A stretch of DNA of 18,521 nt from UBA1738 sp964388835 (GTDB taxonomy: Bacteria > Bacillota > Clostridia > UBA1381). Shown here piece after piece: positions 7,085 through 16,139 of the stretch. Below the pieces are notes generated by a model. That model was not told the origin of the DNA. It did no database searches and was given only the letters and a program-made list of their open reading frames with translations. A program made the position numbers and the translations under genes. Every line of letters starts with the position of its first letter. Position 1 is the stretch's first letter. The stretch covers positions 1-18,521 of the forward strand of contig CAYMBZ010000033.1 in NCBI GenBank assembly GCA_964388835.1. The letters run 5' to 3'.

Positions 7085-10000
7085 CTACTTAATCAAGCTT
7101 TCATCCACCTCGTCAATTGCAAGGCTGAGCATTTTGGTAACACCCTTTTCCTGCATGGTTACGCCGTAAAGCACATTTGCCGCCTCCATAGTACCTCGTC
7201 TGTGGGTTATAACAACAAACTGCGTATCATCCAGATAATTTTTGAGATACGTTGCAAATCTTGACACATTTACATCATCAAGAGCCGCATCAATCTCATC
7301 CAAAATACAAAAAGGTGTCGGCTTAACCGCAAGAATTGCGAAAAGCAAAGCAATCGCGATAAATGATTTTTCTCCGCCCGAGTAGAGATTGATATTCTGC
7401 AAACTTTTGCCCGGAAGCTGAACCTCGATTTCTATTCCGCTTTCCAAAACATTTTCCGGCTCGGACAGATACAATCTGCCGCGGCCTCCTCCGAAAAGCT
7501 CATGGAACACCTTTTCAAAGCTCTTGTTTATCTCGGTAAACTGCTTTTCAAAATGCTCCTCCATAAGCTCCTGCATGGAACCGATAACCTTTGATAAATC
7601 ATCTTTTGACTTTTCCAAATCGCTTTTCTGCTCGGATAAAAACTCAAATCTTTCCTTAACATTTTTGTATTCTTCGATAGAATCGATGTTAATACTGCCA
7701 AGTGATTTAATCTTTGCCCTAAGCTCGGATACTCTTTTTGAAGTTTCTTTTTCATCGGTAATCTCCGTCGCGGCTTCCTGTGCCGTTTCCGCTGTCAGCT
7801 CATAATCGTCCCACAAACGGGAAATCAAGCCGTCACGTTCCAACGTCAGCTTGGTTTCCTTATTTTCTGTTCGTGAAAGCTCCTGCTGAAGCGCAATCAA
7901 GTGGTCTGTCAACTCGCGGTTTGAGTTCTGTATTCCCTTAAGCTTTTCAAGAGTTTCCGCCTTTTCTGCATCAATTTCACAAAGGCGCTCCTTTATCCTT
8001 TTTGACCTTTCGCGTATGGTAACGATTTCCGCACGTTTTTCCTCAATATCCTTTTCAAGCGTGGTATTTTGCTCTTCTATATTACGCTTATCCAAAGCTT
8101 TTTGTTCCTTTGCCGCTTCATTTTCGGCAATTTCGGCTTTAATATCCGAAATTGCCTGTTTTTCCGTTTCAATATCCTTTTCAAGGGTCTTAAGCCGCAG
8201 AGTTTCATCCATAAGCTCCTTGGATTTTTCCTCTTTTCTCGTTTCAATCGCTTTGTATTCCGCTTCAAGCTCCGTAATTTCTCCCAAGAGCTTTTCGGAC
8301 AAAATTTCATTTTCTCTGACCGAGCTTATAAGAGATGCTATTTCATCAGAGGATTTTGACAGCTGTTCGGTCAATGTATTAAGCTCCTCATCCAAACTCT
8401 TATCGGCATCTCCGCCCTCATCAAGGGAAACCTTAAGGTGCTTTGAGGAATTCTCCAAAACCAAAATATCATTCTCGTATTCCCTTGCAAGCGGCATATA
8501 AGATGCAAGCTGTGATTTAATCCTTCCGGCATCCTCATCTCTTACGCCTATTTCTTCCTTTAAAGCCGTAAGCTCCGCCGCCAGTGAAGAAATTTGCTGT
8601 GAAAGTGCTTTAATCTCATTTGCACGGGATAAAAATCCGCTGGTTTTGTTCACGCTTCCGCCGCTCATTGAGCCACCCGGATTTAAAACCTCACCCGAAA
8701 GTGTTACCGTTTTAAACCTGTACCCGAATTTTCGCGATACCTTAATTCCGTCATCGATTGTTTTGACAACAACGGTTCTTGCCAAAAGGCTGTCCGTTAT
8801 TCCGGAATACTTTCTGTCGCATTCTACAAGCTCGCTTGCTATGCCCACAAAACCATCGCACTTTTTGATTTCTGCCGCGTTATCCAGTTTTTTGGAACTG
8901 ACGGAAGAAACCGGAAGAAATGTTGCGCGTCCCAGTTTGTTTTCGCGCAAATACGCGATTGCCGCCTTTGCATCCTCTTCATCCTCGACAACTATATTTT
9001 GCAATGCGCCACCCAGCGCCACTTCTATTGCGGTTACATATTCCTTATCCACACTGATAAGACCTGAAAGCGTGCCGTAGACCGCACATTTTTTAAGCTC
9101 CGGCGCTTTCAGCACCGCCTTTACGCTCCGTGCATATCCCTCGTAATCGTTCTCCATCGCCTCAAGCATGCGTTTTTTAGATGATTTTGAATTGAATTCA
9201 ATCTGCTTTTCCGATAAAATCGTATTCTTCTCTTCAAGAGATTTTGACACTTCCGCAAGACTTTCGCGGCATTTTTCTATTCTTTCATTCATTGCCGCCA
9301 ACTTATCGGTAATTTCCTTGTGCTTTCTTTCGTTTTCTTCTATCTCATGCCTTGTATTTTCCGTACCCTTTATGCGCGCCTCTTTTTCCGCTTCAACCGA
9401 GTTTTTGCGTTTGAGATAGCTTTCGCGCAGGTTCTCCAGACCGCTTATTTCAGCTTTTTCTCTTGAAATTTCATTGGTCTTTTTCTGAACAGCATCCTTT
9501 TTCTCATCGATTTTTCTTCGACATTCGGAAAGCTCGTCATACACGGTTTCATTGTCCGATTGGATGTCTTCGAATTTTGCAAGCAAATTGCGTTTTTCCT
9601 CTTCCTGACCCGCAATCGTGTTCTCGATATCTTCTATCTGAGCTCGTCTGCTCTCATTCTTCTTTAAAATACTCTCCGTCTCGGCATCAACTCTTTCAAA
9701 AAGTGTTTTGTTATTTGAAATATTGTTCTCACAAAGCTTAATTTCATTCTCTTTGCGTGAAATTTCCGCCTCGCTTTCCAAAAGTGCGTTATTGGTCTCT
9801 GCTTGTTCCGCGTCCTTTTTCTCGTTTTCGCCGTAAAGCTCGGCAATTTTCAGTTCAAACGCGTCTGCCTTAGATTTCACTTCGTCAATTTCCGAATTTA
9901 TGTTATTCAAAAGCTCGCCTACAGCCTTCAGCTGTTCCGTATTGCCGGTTACCGTGCGCAGAATAAGGCTCACGTCAAGACCCTTGTATTCTTCGTACAA

Positions 10001-10651
10001 AACAAGGTATTCACGTGCTTTTTTTGATTGATTTTCCAGCGGTTTGAGCTGTGATTCCAGCTCAAGCGTAATATCGTTTATTCGCACCAAATTTTCATTT
10101 ACCGACACAAGCTTGCGCTCGGATTCCTCCTTGCGGTGCTTGTACTTCGACACGCCTGCCGCACCTTCAAAAAAGTTTCGTCTGTCCTCCGCTTTGGTCG
10201 ACAAAATCTGCGAAACGTTTCCCTGTCCAATCATGGAATATCCGTCTCGTCCGAGACCGGTATCCATAAACAGCTCCTGAATATCCTTAAGGCGGCAATT
10301 TGCGTTATTTATTTTGTAAACACTCTCACCTGAGCGGAAAACACGGCGCGTTACCATCACCTCGTCAAATTCTATGGGAAAAAGTCTGTCCTTATTTTCC
10401 AAAACAAGACTTACCTCGGCAAAATTGAGGGGTTTTCTCGTCTGCGTTCCGTTAAAAATAACATCCTGCATATTTGAACCGCGCAAGGTTTTTGCGCTCA
10501 TTTCGCCCATAACCCAGCGTATGGCATCCGAAATATTACTTTTTCCGCTTCCGTTCGGTCCGACAACTCCCGTTATTCCCTGTTCAAAATTCAGCACGGT
10601 TTTATCCGCAAAGGATTTAAAACCCTGAATTTCAATTCTTTTCAGATACAA
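7085..10651 (-). CDS. smc: Chromosome segregation protein SMC (TTG start)
   Basis: A full-length 1188-residue SMC ATPase, which compacts and resolves sister chromosomes with ScpA and ScpB. The N-terminal head has the Walker A motif GPNGSGKS (31-38) and the Q-loop region MIGQGNVSQIL (140-150). Two long coiled coils flank a hinge at roughly 515-670 that contains GGALQNIVVE and the glycine-rich GGSMSGGS. The C-terminal head has the ABC signature SGGEKS (1091-1096), the Walker B motif ILDEIDA (D1118, E1119) and the H-loop H1150. The start is TTG at 10649-10651, immediately after the TAG of the preceding gene. It is supported by the family start MYLKRIEIQGFKSFADKT and by a GGAAGGA 11 bases upstream. 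No later ATG would preserve the fold. Confidence 0.97.
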   Translation of the reverse strand: MYLKRIEIQGFKSFADKTVLNFEQGITGVVGPNGSGKSNISDAIRWVMGEMSAKTLRGSNMQDVIFNGTQTRKPLNFAEVSLVLENKDRLFPIEFDEVMVTRRVFRSGESVYKINNANCRLKDIQELFMDTGLGRDGYSMIGQGNVSQILSTKAEDRRNFFEGAAGVSKYKHRKEESERKLVSVNENLVRINDITLELESQLKPLENQSKKAREYLVLYEEYKGLDVSLILRTVTGNTEQLKAVGELLNNINSEIDEVKSKADAFELKIAELYGENEKKDAEQAETNNALLESEAEISRKENEIKLCENNISNNKTLFERVDAETESILKKNESRRAQIEDIENTIAGQEEEKRNLLAKFEDIQSDNETVYDELSECRRKIDEKKDAVQKKTNEISREKAEISGLENLRESYLKRKNSVEAEKEARIKGTENTRHEIEENERKHKEITDKLAAMNERIEKCRESLAEVSKSLEEKNTILSEKQIEFNSKSSKKRMLEAMENDYEGYARSVKAVLKAPELKKCAVYGTLSGLISVDKEYVTAIEVALGGALQNIVVEDEEDAKAAIAYLRENKLGRATFLPVSSVSSKKLDNAAEIKKCDGFVGIASELVECDRKYSGITDSLLARTVVVKTIDDGIKVSRKFGYRFKTVTLSGEVLNPGGSMSGGSVNKTSGFLSRANEIKALSQQISSLAAELTALKEEIGVRDEDAGRIKSQLASYMPLAREYENDILVLENSSKHLKVSLDEGGDADKSLDEELNTLTEQLSKSSDEIASLISSVRENEILSEKLLGEITELEAEYKAIETRKEEKSKELMDETLRLKTLEKDIETEKQAISDIKAEIAENEAAKEQKALDKRNIEEQNTTLEKDIEEKRAEIVTIRERSKRIKERLCEIDAEKAETLEKLKGIQNSNRELTDHLIALQQELSRTENKETKLTLERDGLISRLWDDYELTAETAQEAATEITDEKETSKRVSELRAKIKSLGSINIDSIEEYKNVKERFEFLSEQKSDLEKSKDDLSKVIGSMQELMEEHFEKQFTEINKSFEKVFHELFGGGRGRLYLSEPENVLESGIEIEVQLPGKSLQNINLYSGGEKSFIAIALLFAILAVKPTPFCILDEIDAALDDVNVSRFATYLKNYLDDTQFVVITHRRGTMEAANVLYGVTMQEKGVTKMLSLAIDEVDESLIK

Positions 10652-11662
10652 CTAAAACTCATTCCTTCCAAAATTTATCTTTCCGTTTTCCACATTGCTG
10701 CCAGGCTTAATTTCTATTTCAAAGCCGTACCGTTCCTTAATTCTCTTAAGATTTCTCTTGCCGTTTCCAATCGCCTTTGAAAGCTCTCGCGGATTCACGT
10801 AAAAGGTTCGCGCATCGGCTCCGTTTTCTATTGCCGCGGAGATTTCGTCATAATAAATTTCCCCTTCCGCCAGCTCGCGGAATGCGCTGTGAAAAGGTCC
10901 CGCTATCACCGCGCCTTTGTCGGAAATTTCATCTGTTGTGACAAGCGCCACACGTATGACCTCAATACCGCTTTCTCGGAACATTTTTATAAGCTCCTTG
11001 CAGAGATTAACCGCCTCCGGGAGGGTCTGCGGCTTATATTCGCCCTTTTCATACATCCGTGCAAGCATGGTATCCTTAAGCACCAGTGTCGGATAAATTC
11101 TGACAAAATCCGGCTTTAGAGCAATAATTTTTTTCGCGGTTTTGATTGCGGTTTCATCGGTATCCTCCGGTAAGCCCGTCATCATTTGAAGTCCTATCAT
11201 AAAGGGATATTTCTTCAGCATACCCACCGCCGCCTCGACGGTTTCGGCATTATGCCCTCTTGCTGATGCCGTAAGTACCCCATCATCCATTGATTGCACG
11301 CCCAGTTCAACCGCCGTGACACCGTATTGATTGAGCCGCTCCAAAATTTCCTCGGAAATATAATCCGGTCTCGTGGAAAGGCGAATTCCGTCAATTTTTC
11401 CGTTTTTCACATACTCGTATGCGGTACCCAAAAATTCTGTCTGTTTCTCCGGTGATATACCGGTAAAACTGCCTCCGAAAAAGGCAACCTCAATCTGCCT
11501 GCCGCTTTTCGGAAGCGTTTTCAGATGTTCTTCGATTATATCGCGTATTTGTTCTCCGGTTATTGAAGTATCCATACCGGTAATTCTGCGCTGATTGCAG
11601 AAAATACAATCGAACGGACACCCCTCATGCGGTACAAATATCGGAATATTGTAATGCTTCAT
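10652..11662 (-). CDS. Elp3-like radical SAM protein (no acetyltransferase domain)
   Basis: A 336-residue radical S-adenosylmethionine enzyme. The cluster motif GCPFDCIFCNQ gives CxxxCxxC (C15, C19, C22), followed by FFGGSFTGI (61-69), which fits the SAM-binding GGE-like segment, and a TIM-barrel core with RLSTRPDYI and VELGVQSMDDGVL. The pattern resembles the radical SAM part of elongator protein 3 and its bacterial relatives, but the C-terminal GNAT acetyltransferase domain of Elp3 is missing. The substrate is unknown; RNA modification is only a guess from relatedness. It overlaps rnc by four bases (ATGA) and abuts smc with no gap, so translation is probably coupled across the three genes. 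Confidence 0.85.
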   Translation of the reverse strand: MKHYNIPIFVPHEGCPFDCIFCNQRRITGMDTSITGEQIRDIIEEHLKTLPKSGRQIEVAFFGGSFTGISPEKQTEFLGTAYEYVKNGKIDGIRLSTRPDYISEEILERLNQYGVTAVELGVQSMDDGVLTASARGHNAETVEAAVGMLKKYPFMIGLQMMTGLPEDTDETAIKTAKKIIALKPDFVRIYPTLVLKDTMLARMYEKGEYKPQTLPEAVNLCKELIKMFRESGIEVIRVALVTTDEISDKGAVIAGPFHSAFRELAEGEIYYDEISAAIENGADARTFYVNPRELSKAIGNGKRNLKRIKERYGFEIEIKPGSNVENGKINFGRNEF

Positions 11663-12333
11663 AGTTTTTTAAGCGCATTTTGAGCCGCGCGCTGCTCCGC
11701 TTCTTTTTTGGTTTTTCCCTCGCCGTCCGCAATGACAGTGCCGTCTACCGATACAGAACAGATAAAACTCTTGTCATGGTCGGGACCGCTTTCCTTTATA
11801 AGCGCATATGTAACTTTACCCTTTCCGCCTTTTTGAGTATGCTCCTGAAGCATAGTTTTGTAGTCCCCGTACTTAAAGCCCTCCGATACCGATATAAGCT
11901 CCTCCCTCATTACCGACAGAAGCCATTTCTTTGCTGTTTCAAAATCGCTGTCAAGAAAAATCGCCGCTAACAGTGCTTCGAACGCATCGGAAACAAGCGA
12001 AGGTCTGTTCCGCCCTCCGCATTTTTCTTCTCCAACTCCGAGATGTATGTATTGGGGAAGCTCTATTTTTTTCGCAAGTTCAAAAAGACCATGCTCACAT
12101 ACCAAAGAAGCGCGGATTTTGCTTAAATCCCCCTCGCTGTCCTCGGCATGCGCATTGTACAAATTCTCACTTACAATCAAGCTTAAAACCGAATCCCCCA
12201 AAAATTCCAGTCTTTCATTGCTTTTGCAATGTCGCTCGTTGGCATATGAGCTGTGTGCCATTGCATTTTCCGCAAGCTGTCTTTTTTTGAAGGTATATCC
12301 AATCTTTTTTTCTAAATCCTTAATCTGATCCAT
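11659..12333 (-). CDS. rnc: Ribonuclease III
   Basis: A 224-residue RNase III, which cleaves double-stranded RNA during rRNA maturation and mRNA turnover. The catalytic signature NERLEFLGDSVL (39-50) supplies E40, E43 and D47, and SDAFEALLAAIFLD (115-128) supplies D116 and E119. The C-terminal double-stranded RNA-binding domain (about 155-224) ends GEGKTKKEAEQRAAQNALKKL. The frame runs back to a TTG inside acpP. I chose the ATG at 12331-12333 because family members begin near MDQIKDLEKKIGY; it is five bases after the acpP stop. No good Shine-Dalgarno sequence is visible, so coupling to acpP is likely. Confidence 0.95.
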   Translation of the reverse strand: MDQIKDLEKKIGYTFKKRQLAENAMAHSSYANERHCKSNERLEFLGDSVLSLIVSENLYNAHAEDSEGDLSKIRASLVCEHGLFELAKKIELPQYIHLGVGEEKCGGRNRPSLVSDAFEALLAAIFLDSDFETAKKWLLSVMREELISVSEGFKYGDYKTMLQEHTQKGGKGKVTYALIKESGPDHDKSFICSVSVDGTVIADGEGKTKKEAEQRAAQNALKKL

Positions 12334-12338
12334 CAAAA

Positions 12339-12575
12339 TTAATCCCAATCCGTATTTTCTTTGATATAATTTACAGCATCCTCAACCGTTGCGATGCTCT
12401 CAACATCCTCATCCGGGATTTCTATATCAAATTCCGATTCAAAAGCCATGATGAGCTCTACAATCTCCAATGAATCAGCGCCCAAATCATCAACAAAGGC
12501 AGATTCCATATGTATGCTTTTTTCATCAATGTTGAGTTGCTCCGCCAAAATTTCCTTTACCTTTTCAAATACCAT
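12339..12575 (-). CDS. acpP: Acyl carrier protein
   Basis: A 78-residue acidic acyl carrier protein that carries fatty-acyl intermediates on a phosphopantetheine arm. The attachment motif GADSLEIVEL (32-41) places the modified serine at S35. Length and the high Asp/Glu content are typical of the fatty-acid synthesis type. GGGAGGA precedes the ATG with 8-base spacing. It is the first gene of the acpP-rnc-radical SAM-smc-ftsY unit and has its own promoter. The plsX, fabD and fabG genes that often precede acpP are absent here. Confidence 0.96.
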   Translation of the reverse strand: MVFEKVKEILAEQLNIDEKSIHMESAFVDDLGADSLEIVELIMAFESEFDIEIPDEDVESIATVEDAVNYIKENTDWD

Positions 12576-12626
12576 AGTTATGTCCTCCCTGTTTTTTTGT
12601 AATATATGTATAATGTACCATTTTTA

Positions 12627-12655
12627 ATTATATAACAACAATCCGCCTTTTGCAA
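12627..12655 (-). promoter_or_regulatory. Sigma-A-type promoter for the acpP-rnc-smc-ftsY unit
   Basis: On the minus strand a perfect -10 box TATAAT (12627-12632) lies 17 bases from a -35 box TTGCAA (12650-12655, four of six consensus bases). The start site would be near 12620, with a leader of about 45 bases. The remainder of the 207-base gap (12576-12782) is AT-rich. Its only other structure is a weak imperfect stem near 12741-12772 after the DUF6873-like gene, which may be a poor terminator. I see no FapR-type operator. Confidence 0.7.
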
Positions 12656-12782
12656 CAGTTTTTTTGAACTTTTCTCTTATTACTTCGGCTTTTGCAATGT
12701 ATATTTAAAAAATGCAACAAAACAAATCACACTCTCTTCAAAAAACGGTATTGTTTCAGCCATATTTTTTCGATACACACCA

Positions 12783-13481
12783 CTAAAAAGTGATAATACT
12801 TCCCACATCGTAAAGTGCTCCTCTTTTTAACGATATCACTTCCGTTTTACAGCTTTCGCAAAAATCAACAATTTGTTTTCCTCCCGCATGAGTTAATATA
12901 TCGCCGTTAAATGCAAGCAATCCTCGGTTCAAAAGTCCAGATGCGCCGCCGATAAAACCATAGTTAAATCCGTTAAGCTCAACATTCCCCTCGGGTATCA
13001 AAAGCACTCTGATATTGTTTTTCGCCGCAACCTTTGCAATATTTTTATCCGCCGTTATTAGTTCATTGTCCCCCACAACACATACCGAGCACTTTGCATA
13101 GCCCTGTTTTGTGTCTATTATCCGCACACCGTTTTTCGTGGCATATTCTTTAATCAGCGGGTCGGTAAATTTTTCTCCGCATATCAGGTTATTCCCGACC
13201 CGCGCAGCGTTATATGCTATGTCGCCCGGATATCTTTCCGACAAAACACTTTTTCCTTTTATCACATTTATTTCTTTAAGGCGCTCTTTAAAATATTCAA
13301 AAACACTCGGCTCGGCGATTGCACTGCCGCTGTCAAGCTTATGGAGCATTACATCCGGATGTCCGCAGATTGCAGTATGAACACTTTTCGCATTTGGGGT
13401 TTTCACAACTTCAAATCCCAAAGCACTGAGTTTTTCCGTGCTCTCTTCACTTATTCGATAATCCGCTACCGCATATTTCAT
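12783..13481 (-). CDS. DUF6873-like protein (probable GME fold), function unknown
   Basis: A 232-residue protein that I recognise, from memory, as resembling Clostridia proteins labelled DUF6873 / GME fold, the fold of guanidino-group-modifying enzymes such as arginine deiminase. Recurrent motifs are ICGHPDVMLHKLD (38-50), QGYAKCS (126-132), ITADKNIA (142-149), GFIGGASGLL (175-184) and a C-terminal YDVGSIITF. H41 and nearby acidic residues could be catalytic, but I cannot identify a canonical C-terminal catalytic cysteine. Two CxxC pairs (C131/C134 and C208/C211) stand out. There is no signal peptide or membrane segment. Its ATG overlaps the ligA stop by four bases (ATGA), and an AAGGA lies 9 bases upstream within ligA. 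It is the last gene of the yunB-ligA unit. Substrate and role are unknown. Confidence 0.72.
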   Translation of the reverse strand: MKYAVADYRISEESTEKLSALGFEVVKTPNAKSVHTAICGHPDVMLHKLDSGSAIAEPSVFEYFKERLKEINVIKGKSVLSERYPGDIAYNAARVGNNLICGEKFTDPLIKEYATKNGVRIIDTKQGYAKCSVCVVGDNELITADKNIAKVAAKNNIRVLLIPEGNVELNGFNYGFIGGASGLLNRGLLAFNGDILTHAGGKQIVDFCESCKTEVISLKRGALYDVGSIITF

Positions 13482-15460
13482 GAAATCATGTCCTTAAATT
13501 CCTGTTCAGAAATAACCCTGACCCCCAGCTTGTTTGCCTTATCCAGTTTGCTTCCCGCATCGCTTCCCGCAAGAACATATGTTGTTTTCTTTGAAACCGA
13601 CGAAGAAGCCTTGCCTCCGAACTTTTCGATAATTTCCGCCGCTTCATTTCTTGTGAATTCTTCAAGTGCTCCTGTTAAAACGAAAGTCATACCTTCAAAT
13701 CTCAAATCCGAATTTTCTTCCTCGTACTCTTCAAAATTCACACCTGCGCTACGCAGTTTTTCGATAAATTCCATGTTCTGCGGCTCACTGAAATATTCGC
13801 AAATGCTCTCCGCCATTACCTCTCCGATTTCATTTATCGCCGTAAGCTCTTCTTTTTCAATCTTCATTAGATTATCCATATTCTTTGCATATTTTGCGAT
13901 TGTTTTGGATGCTTTCGCACCCACGAAACGAATCCCCAAAGCCGTTATAAGACGGGAAAGAGAATTTTTCTTTGATTTCTCGATTGCATTTATGAGATTT
14001 TCCGCGGATTTTTTGCCCATTTTGTCCATATCCTGAACATCAGTGGCATCGATATAATATAAATCAGCGGCATTTTTTATCATATCGCGCTCAAGCAGTT
14101 GTTCTATCAACGCCGGTCCCAATCCATCAATATCCATGGCATTTCTCGAAACGAAATGTATTATATTCCGCATAATCTGCGCCGGGCAACTCGCGCCGGT
14201 ACATCGGTAAGCCGCCTCTCCCTCCTCGCGTACAACACTCGCTCCGCACACAGGGCACTTTTCCGGCATTTTAAATATTTTTTCATTGCCGGTACGCTTG
14301 TCCTTTTTAGCTTCAATGATTTCCGGAATTATGTCCCCCGCCTTTTGAACTACGACAATATCTCCTATTCTTATATCCTTTTCGGCAATAAAGTCCACAT
14401 TATGCAGAGTTGCACGTGAAACCGTTGTTCCCGCAACCCTCACCGGTTCAAGAACTGCAAGCGGCGTAACCGCCCCCGTTCTTCCTACTTGAACCAAGAT
14501 ATCGGTAATTTTTGTCTCCTGTTTTTCCGGTGGGTACTTGTATGCCACAGCCCACCTGGGGAATTTTGCGGTAGAACCCATCTTTTCACGCATTTCAAGA
14601 TCGTTCACCTTAATTACCGCACCATCAATTCCGAATGGCAATTTTCCTCTTTCTTCACCGATTTCAAGAACACGCGCAAATGCGGCCTTTATATCCGGAA
14701 AGACCTCGTCATTCAAAATTGTTTTGAATCCGAGCCTGCGCAGATACCTAAGTCCCTCTACATGAGTTTTTATTTCCTTACCCTCTATCTGCTGGATATT
14801 AAACACGAATATATCCATTTTACGCAGTGCGGCAACTTTCGGGTCAAGCTGGCGCAAAGACCCTGCCGCCGCATTTCTTGCGTTCGCAAAAAGCGGTTCC
14901 TCCGTTTCCTCACGCAGTTCATTGAGCTTTTTGAAATTTTCCTTTGAAATATACACCTCACCGCGCACCTCAAGGAACGGAATTTTTTCCGCAAGCCGCA
15001 TCGGCACGGATTTTATCGTTTTGATATTCTGGGTTACGTCCTCGCCGACATTCCCGTCCCCTCTTGTTGAACCGCGGACAAATTCGCCGTTTACATATTC
15101 AAGAGATACGGAAAGCCCGTCAATTTTATGCTCCACCACATAGTCATATTCGCTGACACTCTCCGCAACACGTCGGTCAAAATCGTATATCTCATCTTTG
15201 GAAAATGCATCTCTGAGGCTTTCCATGGCAACCGTATGAACCACTTGTTCAAATCGGTCAACCGGCTTTCCTCCGACCCTCTGCGTAGGGGACAGCGGAG
15301 ATAGATACTGCGGATATTCCGCCTCCAAATTTTCCAGTTCACGAAGCAACATGTCATATTCATAATCGGTAATCTCCGGATTGTCCTCAACATAATACTT
15401 TTTCGAATGATACTCCAAGAGCTCCGATAGTTCCGCAATTCTTTTTTGTATTTTTTTCAT
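13478..15460 (-). CDS. ligA: NAD-dependent DNA ligase LigA
   Basis: A complete 660-residue bacterial DNA ligase that seals nicks using NAD+. The N-terminal Ia domain and adenylation domain contain the nucleophile motif HKIDG (K112 within 111-115), RGEVYI and the later GIDGAVIKVN. An OB fold follows (about 315-395). A four-cysteine zinc finger (C402, C405, C420, C425) precedes tandem helix-hairpin-helix repeats, and a C-terminal BRCT domain occupies about 585-660. The Shine-Dalgarno GGGAG lies within the last codons of yunB, and the ATG is four bases after its TAA, so the two are coupled. Length is normal for the family. Confidence 0.97.
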   Translation of the reverse strand: MKKIQKRIAELSELLEYHSKKYYVEDNPEITDYEYDMLLRELENLEAEYPQYLSPLSPTQRVGGKPVDRFEQVVHTVAMESLRDAFSKDEIYDFDRRVAESVSEYDYVVEHKIDGLSVSLEYVNGEFVRGSTRGDGNVGEDVTQNIKTIKSVPMRLAEKIPFLEVRGEVYISKENFKKLNELREETEEPLFANARNAAAGSLRQLDPKVAALRKMDIFVFNIQQIEGKEIKTHVEGLRYLRRLGFKTILNDEVFPDIKAAFARVLEIGEERGKLPFGIDGAVIKVNDLEMREKMGSTAKFPRWAVAYKYPPEKQETKITDILVQVGRTGAVTPLAVLEPVRVAGTTVSRATLHNVDFIAEKDIRIGDIVVVQKAGDIIPEIIEAKKDKRTGNEKIFKMPEKCPVCGASVVREEGEAAYRCTGASCPAQIMRNIIHFVSRNAMDIDGLGPALIEQLLERDMIKNAADLYYIDATDVQDMDKMGKKSAENLINAIEKSKKNSLSRLITALGIRFVGAKASKTIAKYAKNMDNLMKIEKEELTAINEIGEVMAESICEYFSEPQNMEFIEKLRSAGVNFEEYEEENSDLRFEGMTFVLTGALEEFTRNEAAEIIEKFGGKASSSVSKKTTYVLAGSDAGSKLDKANKLGVRVISEQEFKDMIS

Positions 15461-15464
15461 AATT

Positions 15465-16121
15465 TTATCTCCCAGCTATATTGATACCGTCTCCGTAATA
15501 TTGGGGTACCTCTCCCGCAAAAACCGTCTCAGAAAGTGGAATTTCCGTGGTTACGGTTTCTTTTTTTGCCATTACGGCGGATATTGCTGATATATTTACA
15601 CTCGCTGTCATATATATTTTATGCCGTACACGGTTTATTCCCGCACTTTCAAATTTGTCATTGAAGTCAATTTCGTAAAATCCGTCCAGCGCAACTTTTA
15701 CCGGAATTTTCATGCCGACCCCCTGTAATACCGCAAATTTGGTAAGGCTTCCCGCAGGTATATATACCGTCGTATCGTTTTCCTTTTCCGCATATTCCGC
15801 AAGTTTTACGGACAGCTCAGCTCTGATTCGATTAAGCTTGGCGGTATCTGTACTTACAGATGTTATCATTTCCTTCTCGTTGCGGCTTATTCGAAGCAAA
15901 TTTTGCGTATCCGCTCCCGAAAATACTTGTTCCGCCGCATCATTTATAACTTTAACCGCCTTTATTTTAGCCGCAACCGCCGCCTTTTCCTCAAACACCT
16001 GCTTAAAGCTTGAGAAAATCCAAAAGGCTGCCGCCGCAAATACGCACACAAAGAGAAACGATGTCAACAGCATACCCCTCCTGTTTCCTTTAAAAGCTCC
16101 GCCCGACAGCATAATTTTCAT
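15465..16121 (-). CDS. yunB: Sporulation protein YunB
   Basis: A 218-residue protein matching the YunB family. It has a hydrophobic segment near the N-terminus (about 17-38) that would anchor it in a membrane. The conserved core includes AVKVINDAAEQ, TDTAKLNRIRAELSVKL, IPAGSLTKF, GMKIPVKV, AGINRVRHKIYMTASVN and a C-terminal PLSETVFAGEVPQYYG. In Bacillus subtilis yunB is expressed in the mother cell under sigma-E and contributes to spore formation; its molecular action is unclear. The frame reaches back to a GTG at 16128-16130, but the ATG at 16119-16121 has the proper 8-base distance to AAGG. It is strong evidence that the organism forms, or descends from, endospore formers. Confidence 0.87.
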   Translation of the reverse strand: MKIMLSGGAFKGNRRGMLLTSFLFVCVFAAAAFWIFSSFKQVFEEKAAVAAKIKAVKVINDAAEQVFSGADTQNLLRISRNEKEMITSVSTDTAKLNRIRAELSVKLAEYAEKENDTTVYIPAGSLTKFAVLQGVGMKIPVKVALDGFYEIDFNDKFESAGINRVRHKIYMTASVNISAISAVMAKKETVTTEIPLSETVFAGEVPQYYGDGINIAGR

Positions 16122-16139
16122 AATCATCACCTTGTGAAT

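Noticed and set aside
8016..8501. 161-codon plus-strand frame opposite smc
   Set aside because: Antisense of the glutamate/lysine-rich coiled coil, which gives serine/phenylalanine-rich shadow translation.
7085..10651. Whether smc might be split or frameshifted
   Set aside because: A single continuous frame carries both ATPase halves, coiled coils and hinge at normal length.
12608..12618. Possible operator GTACATTATAC near the acpP start site
   Set aside because: Only three base pairs per arm are symmetrical and it does not match the FapR site; likely chance in AT-rich DNA.
13341..14036. 231-codon plus-strand frame opposite ligA and the DUF6873-like gene
   Set aside because: Serine- and phenylalanine-rich shadow of two real genes; no Shine-Dalgarno sequence or family resemblance.
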